From the NCBI RefSeq assembly GCF_002865645.1, contig NW_020194685.1, forward strand, positions 1,823,363 through 1,887,362: DNA of 64,000 nt, written 5' to 3'. Of this stretch, positions 24,235 to 35,164 are shown in pieces; the first letter of the stretch is position 1, and every line of letters begins with the position of its first letter. Made by a program: the position numbers and the translations under genes. This stretch comes from Hyaloscypha bicolor E (Eukaryota > Ascomycota > Leotiomycetes > Helotiales > Hyaloscyphaceae). A model generated the notes under the pieces. It saw nothing but the letters and a program-made list of their open reading frames with translations. It was not told where the DNA came from and ran no database searches.

Positions 24235-25211
24235 TTCTGGCTGACTGGCAATGATATTATGTAGTTCTATATTTGGTTTCGTGCTTGCTGGGTTTGATGA
24301 CAGTTCGAGAGGACAGGTTGGGGGATAATTCTGGGGTATCAACTGTCCCAAGGATTAACTCAACGTCCACCGCAAGCTGGCAACTGAGCAGTGGTGAATT
24401 TTGCACTTCGTATTTGGATCTGAGGTTCTTTAGGGGGATTCTGTCTTAAAGCCATGCTCTCAAGCACTTATCGTACGACGGGCCTTTCATTGAGTGCCCG
24501 CTTGGCCAGTCAAGTCTCACAGGTTTCTAGAAAACGTTCCAGAGAATAGTACGTTATGTATTCCTTGTATAACTCTCCAATTTGGTTTCGAGTTGAATAA
24601 TAACATTCTCAGTTTTGTTACTGTGTTTGACTTCTCCTCTGCAAACCGATCTCGAATCACAGAGCCGGATCGTGTGCTCCCACTGTCTTCATTCTTCGGC
24701 GAATGCTTAAGCTCAACTTCACCAAACGCAGTCGTCACTGGCAACGCCTTTGCATGTCAAGCTCGAGATGCAGAAGCGGTAAAGACTATGATGCAGGAGT
24801 CTGTTTATTGCAGAGAGGTATGGGCGCTTTGAGTTGGTCAATGACTAAGCTGACTGAAAGCTGCTGAAGAGAATTTGGGACTTGTCAACGGCTTCCATCT
24901 CTCCTTTGTTGACCGTCCATTCAAGTAAGCTGAGGAATGGTGAGGCACAAAGTAGCTACCCAGGCATGTTGGTACAAGAAACGAAAACAACGGAGTCGCT
25001 GTCAACACAACCCAATGAATCCTCTTTGCCAACTAATGATCAACGGAGTTACATTTGGCCTCTTGGACTGGAGATTTTGGAAGATAATAAGGGTATTGGA
25101 AGGGATTAGATTATTTGCAGGATGTTTTGAGTTGACATCGCTTTATTAACATTATCTGCCGTATTCCACCAACAGTGTCCAGGGGTGGGGAGCGATTCGG
25201 ACTATACAAGT
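24235..25211. other. Spacer without a recognised gene
   Basis: Short overlapping ORFs occur on both strands (for example plus 24494-24832 and 24882-25109). None starts and ends cleanly or resembles a known family. This holds the upstream region of the YCII gene. Confidence 0.4.
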
Positions 25212-25565
25212 CAGGCTTGGCAAAAATACCGTATTAATACGTATTAATACTTGCCCCATATTTTAATTATTATTTAATTATTCTTATTTGCTATTATTTT
25301 ATATGAATTAAAAAATAAAAATTTGTAAGCATTAAGAATGCTAATAATTTGGTTTAAATAAATATGTAATATAACGAAATTTTTAATAAAAATATGATTT
25401 TATGAGTTTTGCGATCCCGATAAGCTTATCGCTGATTTTTTAGTGCACAGTCCCTAAATTTCAGGCAGTTTATCGCTAAATTTATAGGCTAGAGGCCCCT
25501 AAATTTTCGCGAAAATTTAGCGATAAGGTATCGATACTAAAATTCTGGTATCGTTGCCAAGCCTG
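25212..25565. mobile_element. Non-autonomous hAT MITE related to hAT-1
   Basis: 354-bp element with ends CAGGCTTGGCAAAAATACC on the left and GCCAAGCCTG on the right, flanked by a perfect 8-bp target duplication ATACAAGT (25204-25211 and 25566-25573). The left terminus differs from hAT-1 at one of the first 19 bases (CTTGG against CTCGG), and both carry TATCGAT motifs near an end. There is no coding capacity. It was probably mobilised by the hAT-1 family transposase. Confidence 0.92.
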
Positions 25566-25573
25566 ATACAAGT

Positions 25574-26309
25574 TCCTTTTCCAAAGTGACTCTGGATTGA
25601 TAAGCAGTGCTGAACAATTGAACTCGTACCTTGTTGTAATTTTGAACAATAAATATAAAGTGCAAACGCTTCCAACTTGGAGCGATTCAGATACAGAACA
25701 GCCAACGCTCACATCACAGCGACAGTTGAAATCTTGCCAACTTAGCGATGCGAGGTAACGAGCCGGTTAAGATAAGTCTATGCGCTTCAGGCTGTCAGGC
25801 ACACTTCACTGCTACGGAAAGCGATAAGGATCAGAAGACCAAGCGATTTTCGAATCCGGTTTTCGACTTTCGATGTCCGATTTGTGGCACGTGAATACCC
25901 TACCAAAAATCGCAAATACCACATATTACGCCCACATACTATACCCTCTCCCTATACCTCTATTACTACTTCAAATATTTACTTTCTTTAATTCTTCTCT
26001 CACTCTCTCTCTATATATATATATGGATAAGAGAGGGGGCTTATAGGGGGAAAGGGGAAGGGGGGGGGGGGCAAAGCGAGGGGACTTAACCAAAAATTTA
26101 TGTCGCTAAATTTTTAGTACCTATAGCCTATAACTTAGCAATTATAGCCCTAAAATTTAGCGACAAGTAGCCTATAATCATAGGCCTTCCTTTTCCTCGC
26201 GAGTCACGTACCTCGCAGCTCGCTTTTCGCTTTTCGCTTTTCGCTTTTCGCTTTTCGCTTTCCGCTTTTCGCTTTCCTCTTTTCGCTTACTTCTTTTCGC
26301 TTATAGGTA
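25574..26309. other. Spacer with simple repeats
   Basis: No gene was recognised. It contains an AT dinucleotide tract near 26009-26024, a G-rich purine tract including 12 consecutive Gs near 26063-26074, an imperfect hairpin built on GTCGCTAAATTT / AAATTTAGCGAC (near 26102 and 26152), and about eight tandem copies of a CGCTTTT heptamer-like unit over 26220-26290. Confidence 0.5.
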
Positions 26310-26866
26310 ATAGTCGGACTTGACGTCGCGCTAAAGGGGCCCTTCCCTTTAGTCGGGGAAAGCGAGTTGTCCCGGGAAAGCGAGTTGTCCCGGGAAAGCG
26401 AGATGTCCCGTTTCGGCCATTTTTGCCTTCTAAAAAACAATATTAGGAACTAGTAATAGAAAATCTAATTAATACGTTTTATTCGCGATCTCATAGTTAC
26501 CTATCGCATACTTAAAGGCTAAAGTTTTAAGTAAAAGAATAAAAAATTATAATTAAGCAAAAGTCATAGGTCTAATACTCGCAAAACGGTTGCGAACAAA
26601 TAATTCTTACGATTTTTGTATTCCTCGCGATTATATTATTAAAACCTTAATAACTCTTTACCCACATCTTTGTTTAAGATTTAGAGAATCATATCTAGTT
26701 TATAAGGCTTGTATTTTTAATTCTATTATCTAGAATTATTTAAAAAGGTTAAGGTTTCAAGTTATTAAGGATTTTATTTGGTGCGGGACATCTCGCTTTC
26801 CCGGGACAACTCGCTTTCCCCGACTAAAGGGAAGGGCCCCTTTAGCGCGACGTCAAGTCCGACTAT
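26310..26866. mobile_element. TA-flanked MITE with long GC-rich TIRs
   Basis: Inverted repeats of about 85 bp begin ATAGTCGGACTTGACGTCGC at 26310 and end with its complement at 26866. A TA dinucleotide flanks each end (26308-26309 and 26867-26868), as in Tc1/mariner/pogo insertions. The left arm holds two copies of an 18-bp unit GAAAGCGAGTTGTCCCGG where the right arm has one. The 370-bp core is AT-rich and non-coding. The GC-rich arms contrast with the core, which suggests a foldback structure. Confidence 0.85.
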
Positions 26867-26868
26867 TA

Positions 26869-27532
26869 GGTACCTACCCACGGAATTTGGGGGAATCTTT
26901 CCGACGTTCGCAAACAAAGCATTTCACCAAGAAGGAATGCTACTTTCTCACTCTATGGAGCTCGGAACATAAGACGAAACACGCTCAATTAGGACTGGGA
27001 ACGCAAAGGCTTGCGAACACTGTGCCACTCCCTTGCAGGCTTTGCTCTGGGGCCTCACTAATCAGGACGTCCAGCTCGTAACTTAATGTACCAAGTAATG
27101 CTACGAACGGCCTACGGCTAATTCGTCCCTGCATGTCTCGGTAGGGTAAATCAAACTGTCTCAGCCTTCCAGAGCTAATAGTTTGTCCATGTGTATGACT
27201 GTACATATGCACTTTTAAGTTGCATCTGCGGAAGACAGGCACCCCCAGGCGTCCTACACAACTGAGTAATTCTTGGAGAGTCATACAGTCTTTTTTCCCA
27301 ATCACGTTGGAACTACTCAGCTTTCATGTGTCAATGTGGCTTAACTTGACCAAGAATAACTCACAATCCTTGGCGCAAACTTTCTATCTGGATCCTTCCA
27401 GAGGCAATCCGTGACAGCTGAAAACAACAAATTCGATTATGAAAACAATATTGAGTTATGCCAGGATTCCGTCTGCAAGGCTCGAGCACACCCATCATCT
27501 GACCTCAAACGCTCACCTATCTGGTCCCAACT
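26869..27532. other. Spacer upstream of the small conserved gene
   Basis: Only short overlapping ORFs without family resemblance were found (largest: minus 26985-27305). The segment just before 27533 should contain the promoter of the next gene; no specific element was identified. Confidence 0.35.
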
Positions 27533-28274
27533 ATGGCAGCTCCTACCTCTGTTTCCCTTTCCCGGCTTGATGGCAAATATGTCCTTGTATGGTCCCTAGT
27601 CAACCTTGTAAACCACCCACTGATGCACAGCTTCACAGAACAAGACCCTCTCAGACTCAGTTGTTTCACTGCTTGCACTTGTATGTCTTGTACTCTAATG
27701 TTCCTATGCACCTGCCTCACGCTTTCGTTTAAGCTGGGGCTGGTATAGGGAAGTTTTCAGTCCAAACTAACATCTTCGCCAACACTAGCAAGGGATTTCC
27801 TGGCCAATTCGCAAAGCCGCATCAATAGCCACGCCCAAGATATCAATAAAGTCAGAGACTTGGGATGATGGTGTGATCTGCATCGAGATTACCTCTGCAG
27901 TTTCTGGAATGCCTGGGGGAGGTTCGACGGAAAAGTGCCAACTCGATTGGAGCGAGTGGGAGAAGAAAGATCCTATAATTGGCAACTACAAAGGAAAAAT
28001 GGGTTTGCATAGTTTTGCTGAGCTCCCTGAGAATGACTTCCTGAGAGGCAGGGTGGTGAAGGATGGTGGCGAAGGGCTCGGTTGGTCTGATGGGGAGGAC
28101 GCCAAATATATTGGAATTGTGCTTCAAAGTAGCAAAGGTCGGTGGACAGGAGAGCATATTTGGGGATTTGAAATCATCAACCAGGAAAGGAGGTACACAA
28201 GACGGATGTTGATCAAAAAGGGAGAGAAAGTTGAACTCGCTAGACTTGTATATGATTACATTGGGATAGCATAG
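27533..28274 (+). CDS. Small conserved fungal protein, lipocalin-like
   Basis: Two exons (27533-27607 and 27789-28274) with a 181-bp intron (GTAAAC...ACTAG) give a 186-aa protein starting MAAPTSVSLSRLDGKYVL. The joined sequence continues QGISWPIRKA and ends KKGEKVELARLVYDYIG. This start, the internal WSEWEKKDPIIGNYKG and the Arg-rich C-terminal strand are typical of a widespread fungal family of 180-200 aa beta-rich proteins of unknown function. They look like lipocalin-type small-molecule binders, but that fold is inferred. There is no signal peptide or membrane segment. The exon-1 end is inferred from frame and splice signals. It lies tail to tail with the MFS gene (70 bp between stops). 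No lesion was seen. Confidence 0.65.
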
Positions 28275-29604
28275 ACACTGGCTTCTTCGCAAGGAGAGAA
28301 CTGCCTTCGAAAATCATCTATTGCGCATCAAACCTGTCTTGTTCTACATTGCACTCTCATACCCATGTTCGTTGGTAGGCTCTGTCGAGAGTGATGGGAT
28401 GGAATGATTGGTTCTATCTGTCGCTTGTCTCGGCATCTCAACACTCTCATTCCTTTGTTCCCTAGCACGTGCAACCTTTTTGGTTGATTTCAGCTCCATG
28501 CCGAATGAAAGAACAAATGCCAGGGCAGACATTGCCACCGCTGCATAAAAAGTGCGCGTGATAGCTTTGTTGTATGCTTTCAGCACAGCATCGAGCAATT
28601 GTGCAGGGATAGCAGCTCTCAAATTCGTAGCTCCGATCTCGAGGACCAAATCTGGGTTGATCTGTGGTACCTCCTTCTTCAAATTTTGGATCAAACTGTT
28701 CAAAAAGATTGTGTTTCCCACAGACACGAAAATTGCTCCGGCAAGAGTCTGCGCAAAGATCATGATAGAGGTACCCATCGCAACATCATCCTGATCAAGA
28801 ACAGTTTGGGCTGCCAAGATTGGCTGTTGGAAGCCCAACCCAGCCCCGAATCCAGCAAGGGCTGAGTATCCGATCCAAACGGATTTTGGCGAGTTGACGG
28901 ACAGGCTTGTGAACAACCCCGCCGCAATTGGTGTCAAAATACCACTGAGAACCATGAAAGGTAAATAATACCCAATATAGGTGACGATGCTACCGGCAAC
29001 GATGGATCCGACAATCATACCAAGTATTACTGGCAAGAGCATAACACCAGAAGCTTCAGCAGAAGCGTTCTTAATGCCCTGAAACCACAGTGGCAGATAG
29101 TAACTGAAGATTGCTAACGCCGCAGAGAGGGAAAAGGCGAACGATGCACCAAAGAGAATGCTCCGTGATCTGGCGATTCTGGAAGATATGGTTGCTGTGG
29201 CTTTCGAGAATCTCTGAACTGCAGTAAAGGCAATGAGAAGAAGTCCAAAAAGAACGAAAAGAAGTATGATGCGGAAGTCGTGCCACTGGTACTTCGACCC
29301 TCCCCACTGAAGGGCGAGGAGCAGGCAAAGAATGGAAGGAACACATGTGAACGTTCCAAGCCAATCAAACTCTTTAAGATCCTGCGTAAATGTCCTTTTG
29401 GGAGCCAACGGAGTCAGTGTGAGAAATGAGTAGAGTAGAGTAGAGTAGTGGGCCCTACTCATATTCTACTCAAGTTTTTTTCTCACTACTCATACTCTAC
29501 TGAATACTCTACTCAACTACTCTAGAATATTCTTAAGTAGTTGAGTAGTATGTACGTAATGCTGTGCGTGACGTTACACGTGACATGCTAACCTAATTGG
29601 ATAA

Positions 29605-29955
29605 TGTTGAACTAGCTAAAGCAATATAGCTAGGGTCACGTGCTTGTAATGTAAACCAAGTAAAACGTACTGAATTGACTGCTGTTCTACAGTGGTAAGT
29701 AGCCCGTATATATAGCCCTGAACCCCCTAAGTCACATGTACTAAATCCCTATGCTAGCTGAACCGATTACAGCTATACAGGGTATTCCAGCCGTACATGG
29801 TATTCCAGCTATACAGGGTATTCCAGCCGTACAGGGTATTCCAGCTATACAGGGTATTCCAGCTGGACAGGGTATTAAGCTAGTGCACAGCCCCATGGCG
29901 TTCGGTTCCAGGGCTTACTAAGCCTATTAGGGGCCTCAGGCCCCTAATTTCAACA
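29605..29955 (-). repeat. Solo Copia LTR nested in hAT-2
   Basis: The 351-bp sequence is the reverse complement of the LTR at 41213-41537. Ends are TGTTGAA...TTCAACA, with a perfect 5-bp duplication GATAA at 29600-29604 and 29956-29960. It holds six 18-bp tandem units of the type TACAGGGTATTCCAGCYR (29775-29880). No internal retroelement sequence remains, so it arose by LTR-LTR recombination. Confidence 0.93.
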
Positions 29956-30328
29956 GATAAGGCTCCGGGGTGGCCCGAGCCTAGCGCCACTGCACTGCCC
30001 AATCAAGTAGTAGCGAGGCTTGGTAAGCGAGGTAAAACCTTTATAATACCTCCAGAACTACTATGGCTTATATATTATATTATATTACTAATATAAGAGC
30101 TATATATTAGAAATTAAAGAACTGGAACCTTCGAAATATAGTAATTCTTTCTAATTAGAAGAATAATTAAGAAGCCTTTAGAATATTAGAATTTTCTATA
30201 AGAATAAGTTATTTTCCTCGAGTTCTCGCTTCTTTTATTTTTATAATTACTTATATATCTTTAACTATTACTCTTATAATAATACTTTATATTACAAATA
30301 CCTTTATATATACTTTATATACTCGAAA

Positions 30329-32990
30329 ATGTCTCAATAATCCTCGATTAAGCTTAATATAAGCCAAAATCACCCTGATTTTATATTAAAATCCCTTAAT
30401 AAAAAACCTCTTCTCTTTAAAAAAGGATATTTAAAAAAGACTTTAAATCTAATTCAAGAGAACCCGGAAGACGCTGGCCTATTTACTATTAGGTGCTTAG
30501 TATAAGGCTATTTGTAAGTTAATAATCTTAATTTTAATAATTTTAATATTAATTAACTTTTTAGAAAAATAAAACTAAATTAATAAATACATAATTAAAC
30601 AAGTAATTATTTAGCTCACTTTCGGAACTTATATAAATTTATTAATCTTAATACTCTTTCCGATAGTAGAAATAATAGTAAGTTAATTAATATTATTTAA
30701 AGAATTATTTACTAATTATTTATTAGGTAAAAGCGAAACTTCTTTTTCTTAAATATTTTAACTAACTATAAATAGTCTTTTTAATAGATAATCGGGCTAA
30801 AGAGAAGATAGCTTTACTATTAATTACTTTAAGAGATTATTATTAAGCTTTATTATTAGTAATAATATCTCTTTTCGAGTAGTTACTATTCCGAGCTTTA
30901 AAGTACTTTTAAAATATTTAAATTAGTAAGTACTTATATTATTATTATTATTACTATTATTATATAAGCTAATATTTTATAGTCAAGTACTGCCTTTATA
31001 TATGAAAACACTTAAGAACGAGCTTAATTTAAGCTATATAGAAAAGAGTTTAAATATTAAAAAAGAATTACAAGAAAATATTAATTCTTAAGAAATCTTT
31101 TCTATTACTTTAGATACTTAAATAAGTATAAATTAAAAGGCTTTTCTTGGAATTGCTATATAAGTTAATTAATTATTAATTATTAAATTTTTATAAAATA
31201 TATACTAATTTTATTTTAGATACTTTATAAATAAGAATTTTATATTAAAATCTTATTTATTAGTAATAAAAGATTTAAATAATATATATTCTAGTATTTA
31301 TATGCTTTCTGTTTTATTAGAGGCTTTAAAATAATATAATATTAAATATAATATTACTAGATAAGTAATATAATTATATTTTTATAATATAATTACTAAT
31401 ATATTTTATTTAGTATTACTCGAGATAATACTAACTTAAATAATACCTTATTAAAGGCTTTTATAAAGTATTATAAAAAGTAAGGCATTAAATTTCAAGA
31501 AGATATTTCTTATATAGCTTATATATTAAATTTAGTAGTTTAAAATATTTTAAAAGCTCTTATTAAGAATAATTATAATACTTCTTATTTTACTAATTTA
31601 TACGAGTAAGAAATAGAAGAACTTGAGGATAGAGAAGAAGAAGAAAGAGAGCAAGTAATAAGTAAGTTTCCTATTTAATTTATAAGGGATTTATTAATAA
31701 ATTTTAGATTTATTAATTTAAAGAAAGATTAAAAAGACTATTATAGGTCTTAAATATAACCAAGAAAACCGACGATTATTAGAAGCTCAAATTAAAGCTT
31801 TTAATATAGAAAATACTCGATTTCTTTAACTTAATAAGTAATTAATTTTTTAATTATTAATTAATACTAATTATTTATAAATTAAAAACACAGTGGTTTT
31901 CGACTTATTATATATTAAAGAACTTTATATATATATATAAAGCTATTAAAGTAGTTATTAATAGCTCTAATTTAAAGGCTTTTAAAAATAAAAGTCTAGT
32001 TTTAACTAATATTGAAATTACTTATTTAAATAATATTTTAAATATAATTTCAATATTTATTAAAGCTATTACTAAGTTACAAGCCGAAAACTACCCTATT
32101 ATATATTATATTATACCTGAGGTATATAAAATATATAATAAACTAGAAAATTTCAAAAAGGAATTTAAAATAAGTCTTTTCTTAAACTCTTTTTATATTA
32201 TTAATAATATTATACTAATATTTAATAGGATAAATCATTTACAGATATAATTAATAAGGGAATAACTAAGCTTCGAAAATATTATTCTAAAACAGGCATT
32301 TTAGATAATAAAAATAAAGCTTTATATTTAGCCCTTATTCTTGATCCTCGAATTAAATAAGAAAAATTAACTAGTATTGGCTTATCTAGCGGTATATCTT
32401 CGGATATATATAATAGATTAAAGACTAATTATAATATATAAGTAATTCCTTTAATTACTTTTTAATAAATTAATTAATAACTAATTTTATTTAGATATAA
32501 ATATAATTATAATTTATCTCAAGCTAGATCCGATTTCTCGGATATTAATATGGCCGATTCCGACGAAGACAAAGACGAATTAGTAACTTATTTAGAAGAA
32601 AAGAAAGAAAATAGGAAAGTAAATAAATTTCACTTAAATTTTATTATAATAATTATCCGATATTCTCTTAATATTTTTTTATCAATTAGTACTAATATAT
32701 ATATAGACTAAGCCCTTAGATTATTAGAAGTCTAATACTACTAGATTTCCTGTTTTAGCTTTAATAACTAGGAAATATCTAGGAATTCCCGCTTCTTCGA
32801 CTACTAGTAAGAGATTCTTTTCTCAAGGTGCTCTTATTATATCTAAATTACGTAATAAACTTAATAAAAGTACTTTTGAGATAATATCTTACTTAAAAAG
32901 CTAGGGGTTATTTAAAGACAAATTAGAAGAAGTAAAAAGAGAAGGAAAAAAGAAGGAAAATCTGTTTTTTATAGAAGAAAGGTAGTATTT
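30329..32990 (+). pseudogene. hAT transposase relic of hAT-2
   Basis: A reading frame starting with ATG at 30329 is open in short stretches but cut by many TAA/TAG codons. The C-terminal part near 32740-32920 (GIPASSTTSKRFFSQGALI, then KLRNKLNKSTFE) is the hAT dimerisation region. It is inactive. The DNA is far more AT-rich than the interrupted MFS exons on either side. Confidence 0.78.
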
Positions 32991-34042
32991 AAGTAGCCTT
33001 ATATAAGCTCAAGCTTAAATTATATAGTACTGCTTAATAGGTACCTTATTTATTTATTAATAATTAAATAAACATTGATTTTCTACATTCACGTGACTTG
33101 CACGTGACTACTCTTGAGTTACTCTTGAGTAGTACTCTACTCTACTCTACTCAAGTACCATATTACGCTACTCAAACTCTACTCTACTCTGCTCAAGACT
33201 ACTCTAGAGTAGCTTGAGTAGCTTGAGTATTTTTTGCTCACACTGAACGGAGTGGGCTGCTGTCGAGGAGGCCGAAAGAAGAACCCAATTACTATCGCAG
33301 TGATTGCCCCGACAGGAAGGTTTATCCAGAAACACCATCGCCATGAAAGGCGGGTCGTAAGAACACCACCAAGTAAAGGGCCAACGATGAAGCCTATTCC
33401 TTCCATAGCTCCAATGATCCCGGTGAAAAATGCTCGTCGTTGCAAGGGTACTGCATATGCAATAATACTATGAACAGTCAGTATGTATAATCATTCAAGA
33501 AAAGTAGACGTAGTTGGAACAAACATCAAGGAACCAGTCCCAATTCCCGCAAACCCAAGCCCAGATATTGCCCGACCAACGATTACGGCACTCGATGTTG
33601 GCGCCAGAGCTGTAATCAGACTCCCGACCTCAAAAATCAAGACGGCGCTCATGAATACCCATTTGATGGAGCATAGCTGGTAGACCCGACCGTATGCCAG
33701 TTGACAAGTGCAAGCGGTGAGCAGACTACAACATGTTAATATTATTGCTGGTGTAAGGAGACAGGGCATGCTGACTATGAAGATCCATACCATCCCACGT
33801 CGGAGAGAGAGCTGAAAGTATCTGTAATACGTGGGGTTGCAGTTGCGATAATGCTTGCATCCTTTGATAGCGCTGATGAGTATGATAGTGGTGCAAGTGA
33901 ACAAAGAAAGGATGTATTTTGCGCTTACCAAACCGACAATGAGGACGGAGAGTGCCAAGGCCAGGAACACAACATATAGTCGAAGACCTGTGGGATGGTC
34001 AAAATGGGCGGAACTGTCTTCGTTTGACGTCGTCTCGTTCAT

Positions 34043-34562
34043 GGTTTCACGGTGTAGTAGGGACAGCAACGTCTCGAGAGAAAGGTGTCTTATGGTCGCA
34101 TCGGGAAAGTAACTAGGTCGGTGGCGAAGTCACTGGGATTTCCCTGCGCAGGAAGCTCCGGTGCAAGCCCTACTACTGTGAGAGAAGGCTTCCGTGAAAT
34201 ACCCGCCTTGATTCACAAAGGATTGATTCGTGAGCTTGTACGAAGAACCTAATGCAGCCCTATGGCCCAGTAGCATGGGACCATACTGCCATCGTAAACA
34301 GCTGTCCTCGCAAGAACAGTACTTCGAGCACATTCGGCTAGCATTGCAGTACAGTAAGTGCAGTCAGCGCTGGTGGTTTTAGCCAAACGCTAGCTGAGAA
34401 TTTTTTGGGATAACTTTTGGACACGAGAAATTCCGAACTGTGGATCCAAATTAGCTGAGTAATCGTCAAAGCTTTACTTGATTAGGAATACCGGAGTTAT
34501 CCAAAAGTTGGATTTAGAGTTGCAAAACTTCCCTAATACGATCATTGAAAGGAGAGCCGGTA
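34043..34562. other. MFS upstream region
   Basis: Non-coding promoter side of the MFS gene, of ordinary composition. No ORF worth reporting and no assignable regulator site. Confidence 0.35.
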
Positions 34563-35056
34563 AGCAGCGCACTGGGTTAACCTGTGTGCTCCACCGGGTG
34601 AGTTACAGGGGTGCGGACGAGGATTATTGAGGACCCACCAGGTTATTTCTGCTTGAATTTTGACTTAAAGAAAATCGACTTTTCAACCTTAAGATAGAAC
34701 CAGTTCTATAACGCTTTTATAATAGTTTATATACAGTTTAGAAACGCTTTACTTAGGGGGTTAGGGTGCGGGTTAGTTAGGGTTCGCCGGGGGTTCGGGG
34801 GGCGGTGGGAGCCCCCCGCTTGGGAACACTTTAGAAATGATTTTAATACAGTTAGAAAACAGTATTTGGGTTAATTACTATAAAGATATAGTTAATTTAT
34901 AGCGAATAGGATACAGCAAAGCTGTGTCCTGTTCGCTGTACTATATAGACAGGAAGTTGATGCCTGACGAAAATCTCATCTGGTTACTTTGAAAATGGTT
35001 ACTTTGAACCCCTGTCATCTCACCTGGTGGAGCACACGGGTTAACCAGCCGCGCTG
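34563..35056. mobile_element. MITE-like element between MFS and bZIP genes
   Basis: Imperfect inverted repeats of about 50 bp: AGCAGCGCACTGGGTTAACC at 34563 and its counterpart GGTTAACCAGCCGCGCTG ending at 35056. Both ends share the core GTGTGCTCCACC and are flanked by TA (34561-34562 and 35057-35058). The 494-bp unit has no coding capacity and a GC-rich patch at 34775-34830. It fills most of the divergent MFS/bZIP promoter, starting only 109 bp upstream of the bZIP ATG. Confidence 0.78.
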
Positions 35057-35164
35057 TAGACTCTCTCGGAGAGAGCAACATGTATAAGTATTCTTACTGT
35101 CTCATTTTCACGGCTGGGCAGCGTCTCAACAGCCTTTTCGAACTCTTTGAACCTAGAATGGAGA

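Larger units (their letters stand above)
29415..33245 (+). mobile_element. hAT transposon hAT-2, inserted in the MFS gene
   Basis: Ends are CAGTGTGAG at 29415 and CTCACACTG ending at 33245. The flanking 8-bp target duplication AACGGAGT occurs at 29407-29414 and 33246-33253. Length is 3831 bp including a nested solo LTR. Both subterminal regions are packed with GAGTAGAGTAG / CTACTCTACTC motifs, typical of hAT transposase binding regions. The TIR differs from hAT-1, so this is a separate family. The interior is strongly AT-rich with RIP-type stops. Confidence 0.93.
28344..34042 (-). pseudogene. MFS drug/metabolite exporter (14-TM), split by a hAT transposon
   Basis: Plasma-membrane proton antiporter of the DHA (14-spanner) type, the class that includes TOXA-like toxin exporters. 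Coding parts are 34042-33246 and 29406-28344 with introns 33862-33928, 33726-33775 and 33468-33524. Omitting the transposon and one target-site copy gives exactly 562 codons (561 aa). Visible motifs: LDASIIATATPRIT in TM1, DVGWYGSSYLLT, AYGRVYQL, RAISGLGFAGIGTG, the antiporter motif [10 protein letters not shown] and [15 protein letters not shown]; the last helices are in the 28.4-29.2 kb part. The insertion falls in the loop after TM6 (PPRQQPTP / LAPKR). The start at 34042 is the first in-frame ATG. It is divergent from the bZIP gene. As read, only a truncated transporter could be made. Confidence 0.9.

Noticed and set aside
26220..26290. Regular CGCTTTT array as a possible CRISPR or telomere-like repeat
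   Set aside because: There are no spacers between units, and the unit does not match the TTAGGG telomere repeat usual in filamentous ascomycetes; it is a simple repeat.
27785..28292. Minus-strand ORFs opposite the small conserved gene
   Set aside because: They are shadows of the spliced plus-strand gene, whose C-terminus matches a known fungal family.
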